From Cynocephalus volans (Eukaryota; Chordata; Mammalia; Dermoptera; Cynocephalidae), in NCBI RefSeq assembly GCF_027409185.1, contig NC_084460.1:63748501-63812500 (forward strand): 64,000 nucleotides of DNA, written 5' to 3'. The notes beneath the pieces were generated by a model that was not told the origin of the DNA, ran no database searches, and saw nothing but the letters and a program-made list of their open reading frames with translations. Positions 59,380-64,000 of the stretch are shown here, in pieces (position 1 is the stretch's first letter; each line of letters begins with the position of its first letter). Made by a program: the position numbers and the translations under genes.

Positions 59380-60180
59380 ATGTGTGACACAGATGTCCAA
59401 CCAACACAAAATAAATGCACAATATCCCCATTCACTAGGGTAATGTGGATAAAAACCAGAGTGAGATGACATTTCCCAACTATTAGGATGGCTATAGTCA
59501 CAAAGGGAGATAACAAATGTGGATGAGAACTTGGAGAAACAAGAACCTCATAAAGTGCTGGTGAGAATATAAAATGATAGTCACTGGAAAATATTTTGGC
59601 AATTCCTTAAAAGATTAAACAGAGTTACCATATGACCAAGCAAATCCAGCCTGAGGTATACACCCAGGAGAAAAAAACTTGTACACAAATGTTCATAGTA
59701 CAATTACTCTTAATAGCCAAAATGTGAAAACAACCTGAATGCCTATCAATGGATGAATGAATAAATAAAACATGGTATATCCATGCAATGAAATATCATT
59801 TGGCCATAAAAAAGAATTAAGCACTGATACCTGCAACAAAATGGATGAATACAGAAAACATTATACTCAATGAAAAAAGCCAGACATAAAAGATTACATA
59901 TTATTTGATTTTATTTGTTTGAAAGTCAAGCATAAGCAAATTTATAGAGGCAAAATACAGTAGTGTTTGACAGCAGCTGGAAGTGGAAGATGAGTAATGC
60001 CTGCATAATGGATGCTAGGTTTACTTTTGGGGTGAAGAAATTGTCTGAAATTTAATAGTGGTACTGATTATACAATCATTGTAAGTGTAACAAGAACTGT
60101 TGAATTTCACACTTTAAAATGGTTGAAATGATGAATTTTATGTTATTTGAATTTTATCTCAACAAAACAAGTTTAAAAAT
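59380..60180 (+). mobile_element. Old L1 3' end (+ strand)
   Basis: Ordered L1 blocks: TTAGGATGGCTATAGTCACA, GTTACCATATGACCAAGCAA, TATCAATGGATGAATGAATA and AACATGGTATATCCATGCAA. The 3' UTR ends in TTTTATCTCAACAAAACAAG. It is diverged with no open ORF2. Confidence 0.75.
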
Positions 60181-60184
60181 AACA

Positions 60185-63100
60185 ACCTATCCCCCTCATC
60201 CCAACACTCTCCTTCCCCCAACTGCTCTACCAGATGACTGGACATCAACAAAAAGATACAAGAACTAAAAATAAACAAGAAGATAGGACACCACCAAAGG
60301 AATAAAGGAATTGTCAAGTACCAGACTCTATAGAGCAGGAAACCCTTGAAATGTATGAAAAGGAATTCTGAACAATGATCTTAAGAAAACTCAAAGAGAT
60401 AAGAAAATACTCAATCAGCGAACACAATGAAACAAGAAAAAAATATCCAGGATATGAAGGAGGAAAATTACAAAGAGATTAATACCTTAACCATGAATGT
60501 AGCAGAACTCCTGGAAATGAAGGATTCACTCAGTGAAATATAAAACAGAATAGAAAGCTAGAGCAGCAGACTAGAGTAAGCAGAAGAAAGAATTTCAGGC
60601 CTTGAAGATGGTCTCTTTCAAATGACCCAGGCAGGAAAAAAGAATTTTAAGAAATGAAGGAAATCTGAGAGAGAGAACAGACAATCTCAAGTGCACAAAC
60701 ATTCAAATCATGGGTATTCCAGAAGGGGAGTAGAAAGGAGAAGGCATTGAAAACCTATTCAAGGAAATAATAACAGAAAACTTCCCAGGTAAAAAGAGAG
60801 ATGCAGACCTTCAGATCCAGGAAGCTCAAAGATCAACAGATTCAATCCAAAGAAGATCCTCTCCAAGACACATTAGAGTCAAACTGGAAAGGCTCACAGA
60901 CAAAGAGAGAATTCTAAAAGCAGCAAAGGAAAAGTTTCAAGTCAACTATAAGGGAGCCCCTATTAGACTAACAGCAGACTTCTCAACTGAAACCTTACAG
61001 GCCAGAAGAAAATGGGATGATATATTCAAAATATTAAAAGAAAAAAAATTGCCAGCCAAGAATTCTATATCCAGCAAGATTATCCTTCAGAAATGAAAGA
61101 GAAATAGTATGTTTCCCACACAACAAAAAATATGGGAATTCGCTACCACACAACAGCCCGGCAAGAAATTCTCAAAGGAGTCCTTCATCCAGAATCTGAA
61201 AAATGATCCTCAAAATCACAAATTCACAACAAAGAGCAAAACCTGCTGATAAAACCAAAATGCTAAATCACGTCACCTCAAAAATCAAACTAACATTGAC
61301 GATTAAAAGTAAAAGGGGAAGAAAAGAACAAATGATATTTAAAACATCTGAACAAAATGCAGTATAATGACAGGAGTAAAACAATACTTGTCAACAACAA
61401 CCCTGAATGTAAATGGATTAAACTCCTCATTCAAAAGACACAGACTGACTGACTGGATTAAAAAGCTAGACCCAACTATGTGCTGTCTTCAAGAAACTCA
61501 CCTCACCTATAAAGACATATACACTAAAAGTGTAGGGATGGAAAAAGATATACCATGCAAATAGAAACTGAAAACTAGAAGGTGTAGCTATTCTTTATAG
61601 CAAATAAAAGAGACTTTAAACCAAAAACCATAAAAAGAGACAAAGTAGTCCATTACATAATCAGTTAGAAGACGTAACAATCAAATATATATGTACACAA
61701 CACTGGAGCACTCAGATATGTAAAGCAAACACACTTAGACCTAAAGAGAGATATAGAACTTAATACAATAACAGTGGGTGACCTGAACACCCCTCTCTCA
61801 GCATTGGACAGATCTTCCAGGCAACAAATCAACAAAGAAACACAGGAGTTAAAATACAACTTAGATCAATTGGACCTGGCAGATATCTACAGAACATTTC
61901 ATCCAACAACTAGAGAATACACATTCTTTTCCTCAGCACATGGAACATTCTCCAGGATAGACCACATGTTAGGTCACACATAAAGTCTCAAAATATTTAA
62001 AAATTGAAATCATTCCAGATATCCTTTCAGACCACAATGGATTAAAATCTGGAAATCAAACAAGCAAAACTCTGGAAACTATACAAGTACGTGGAAACTA
62101 ACAACAGACTCCTAAATGACTATGGGCCCAAGAACAAATTCAACAAGAAATTAAAAAATTTCTTGAAATTAACAAAAATAAAGACACATCACACCAAAAC
62201 TTGGGGGATACTGCAAAAGCAGTAATAAGATGGAAGTTTATTACAATAAATGCTTACATCAAAAGAATAGAAAGACTCCAAATAAATGACCTAACACTAC
62301 ACCTCAAAGAACTAGAAAAACAACAACAATCCAATACTGAAAGTAGCAGACTGAAAGAAATAATTAAGATCAGAGCAAAACTAAACGAAATAGAGACCCC
62401 CAAAATGATACAAAGATCAATGAAACATAAAGTTGGTTTTTCTGAAGATAAATAAAAAATAGACAAACCATTAGCTAGGCTAACAAAAAAAAGAGAGAGA
62501 GAAGACCCAAGTAACAAAAATCAGAAATGAAAAGGGAGACATTACAACCAATACCACAGAAATATGAAGACACATTAGAGACTATTAGAAACAACTGTAC
62601 ATCAACAAATATGAGAACCTGGAGGATATGGATAAATGTCTGGACACATACAAACTACCAAGACTGAAGCAAGAAGAAATAGAAAACCTGAACAGACCAA
62701 TAACAAGCAATGAGATTGAAGCAGTAATCAGCAATCTTCCAACAAAGAAAAGCCCAGGATTGGATGGCTTTACAGCTGATTCTATCACACCTGTAAAGAT
62801 AAATTAATACCACTTCTCTTCAAACTATTTCAAAAAATTGAAGCAGAAGCCATTCTCCCAAACTCATTCTATGAGGCCAGTATCACCCTGATGCCAAAAC
62901 CAGATAAAGATACAACAACAACAAAAAAGAAAATTACAGGCCAATATATTTGATGAACATACATGTAAATATCCTCAAGAAAGTATTAGCAATCATAACA
63001 CAGCAACACATCAAAAAATATATATACACCATGATCAAGTGGGATTCATTCCAGGAATGCAAGGATGGTTCAACATACAGAAGTCAATAAATGTTATACA

Positions 63101-64000
63101 CCACATCAGTACAATCAAGGACAAAAACCAAATGATTATCTTAATAGATGCAGAAAAAGCATTTGACAAAATTCAATATCACTTCATGATAAAGACTCTC
63201 ACCAAACTAGGTAGAGAAGAAAATTATCACAACACAATAAAAGGCGTTTATGACAAACAAATAGCCAATATCATACTTAACAGGAACAAGAGAAGGATGC
63301 CCACTATCACCACTCCTACTTAACATAGTATTGGAAGTACTAGCCAGAGCAATCAGGCAAGAGAAAGAAATGAAGTCATCCACATTGGAAAGGACAAAAT
63401 CAAACTATCCATTTACAGATGATATGATCTTATATATAGAAAAACCTATAGACTCTACCATAAAACTCTTAGAGCTGATTAACAATTTCAGTAGTGTTGC
63501 AGGATACAAAATCAACACCCCCAAATCAGTAGCATTTTCATACTATGATAATGAACTAGCAGAGAAAGAAATCAAGAAAAGCAAGCCCTTTTACAATAGT
63601 TGCCAAAAAATTAAATATCTAGAAACCAATTTAACCAAAGAGGTGAAAGATCTCTACAATGAGAACTACAAAACACTATTGAGAGAAATTAAAGAGGACA
63701 CAGAAAGGTGGAAAGACATACCATGTTCTTGGATTAGAAGAATTAACATTGAGAAAATGCCCATACCACCCAAAGCAATCTACAGATTCAATGCAATCTC
63801 CATCAAAATACCAATGACATTCTTCACATAAATAGAAAGAACAATCCTAACATTCATATGGAACAACAAAAGACCCTGGATGGCCAAAGCAATCTTGAGA
63901 AAAAAAAATACTACTACTACTAGCACTACTACTACTAATAATAATAATAAAGTAGGAGGCATAACACTACCTTCAAATTATATTACAAAGCTATTGTAAC
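60185..64000 (+). mobile_element. L1 retrotransposon, 5' two-thirds, continuing past the window end
   Basis: ORF1-like sequence occupies about 60.36-61.23 kb. ORF2 starts at ATG 61367 with the endonuclease (TLNVNGLNSSFKRHRL, then CLQETHL with the catalytic-type Glu, and GDLNTPLSALDRSS at 61774 onward). The RT region follows: [28 protein letters not shown], then FTDDM at about 63412, where the active-site Asp pair is kept but Ala is changed to Thr. Frameshifts and stops split ORF2 into many pieces, so it is not active. A trinucleotide repeat has expanded in it at 63906-63950. Confidence 0.85.
63906..63950. repeat. (ACT)n/(AAT)n trinucleotide repeat inside L1
   Basis: Alternating runs of ACT and then AAT triplets interrupt the ORF2 text between an A-run and the resumed L1 sequence AAGTAGGAGGCATAACACTA. 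Confidence 0.85.

Overview
This is mammalian nuclear DNA. It holds one clearly intact protein-coding gene, one vomeronasal-receptor pseudogene and a dense load of nested retrotransposons. The gene is a KRAB C2H2 zinc-finger gene on the + strand, which I read as the ZNF596 ortholog (in human, subtelomeric 8p23.3). Its structure is a CpG-island promoter with a non-coding first exon near 4.3-5.1 kb, a start-codon exon at 40.7 kb, a 127-base KRAB-A exon at 42.4 kb, two short linker exons at 43.2 and 43.8 kb, and a single zinc-finger exon at 44.3-45.6 kb. Splice sites and phases join into an uninterrupted 522-residue frame with an intact KRAB-A box, two decayed fingers, 11 intact fingers and a short tail.

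Layout. 1-4.3 kb: unassigned sequence, an old L1 piece, two tRNA-like SINEs, an LTR-like block and a weak coding-like patch on the minus strand. 4.3-5.1 kb: CpG island. 5.1-19.5 kb: first part of intron 1, with SINEs, MIR/L2 remnants, a MER2-like DNA transposon and an old diverged direct duplication (10.8-12.6 kb). 19.5-40.1 kb: about 20 kb of nested L1s in both orientations, cut by ERV LTRs, a Tigger element and SINEs, which largely explains why intron 1 is 36 kb. 40.1-46 kb: the coding exons and 3' UTR. 46-56 kb: flank with MaLR LTRs, a MER5-like element and a young 5'-truncated L1 with clear target-site duplications. 56.1-57.0 kb: a V1R pseudogene. 58.2-64 kb: an LTR-like element, an old L1 3' end, and the 5' part of another L1 that runs off the window.

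Organism. The young SINEs are tRNA-Ile-like monomers and GC-rich dimers. With THE1/MST-type MaLR LTRs and Tigger/MER2-type transposons they suggest a eutherian close to primates. A colugo (Dermoptera, with its CYN tRNA-Ile SINEs) is my best guess, a bat the main alternative. This rests on family recall, not a database search.

How it works together. The zinc-finger protein would bind DNA through its 11-finger array and recruit TRIM28/KAP1 through KRAB. KRAB zinc-finger genes commonly repress retrotransposons, but nothing here shows which element this one targets. I saw no new multi-gene system. The most informative oddity is at the 3' end of the zinc-finger exon: the protein's last 21 residues are an out-of-frame reading of a former finger, and further decayed fingers lie in the 3' UTR.
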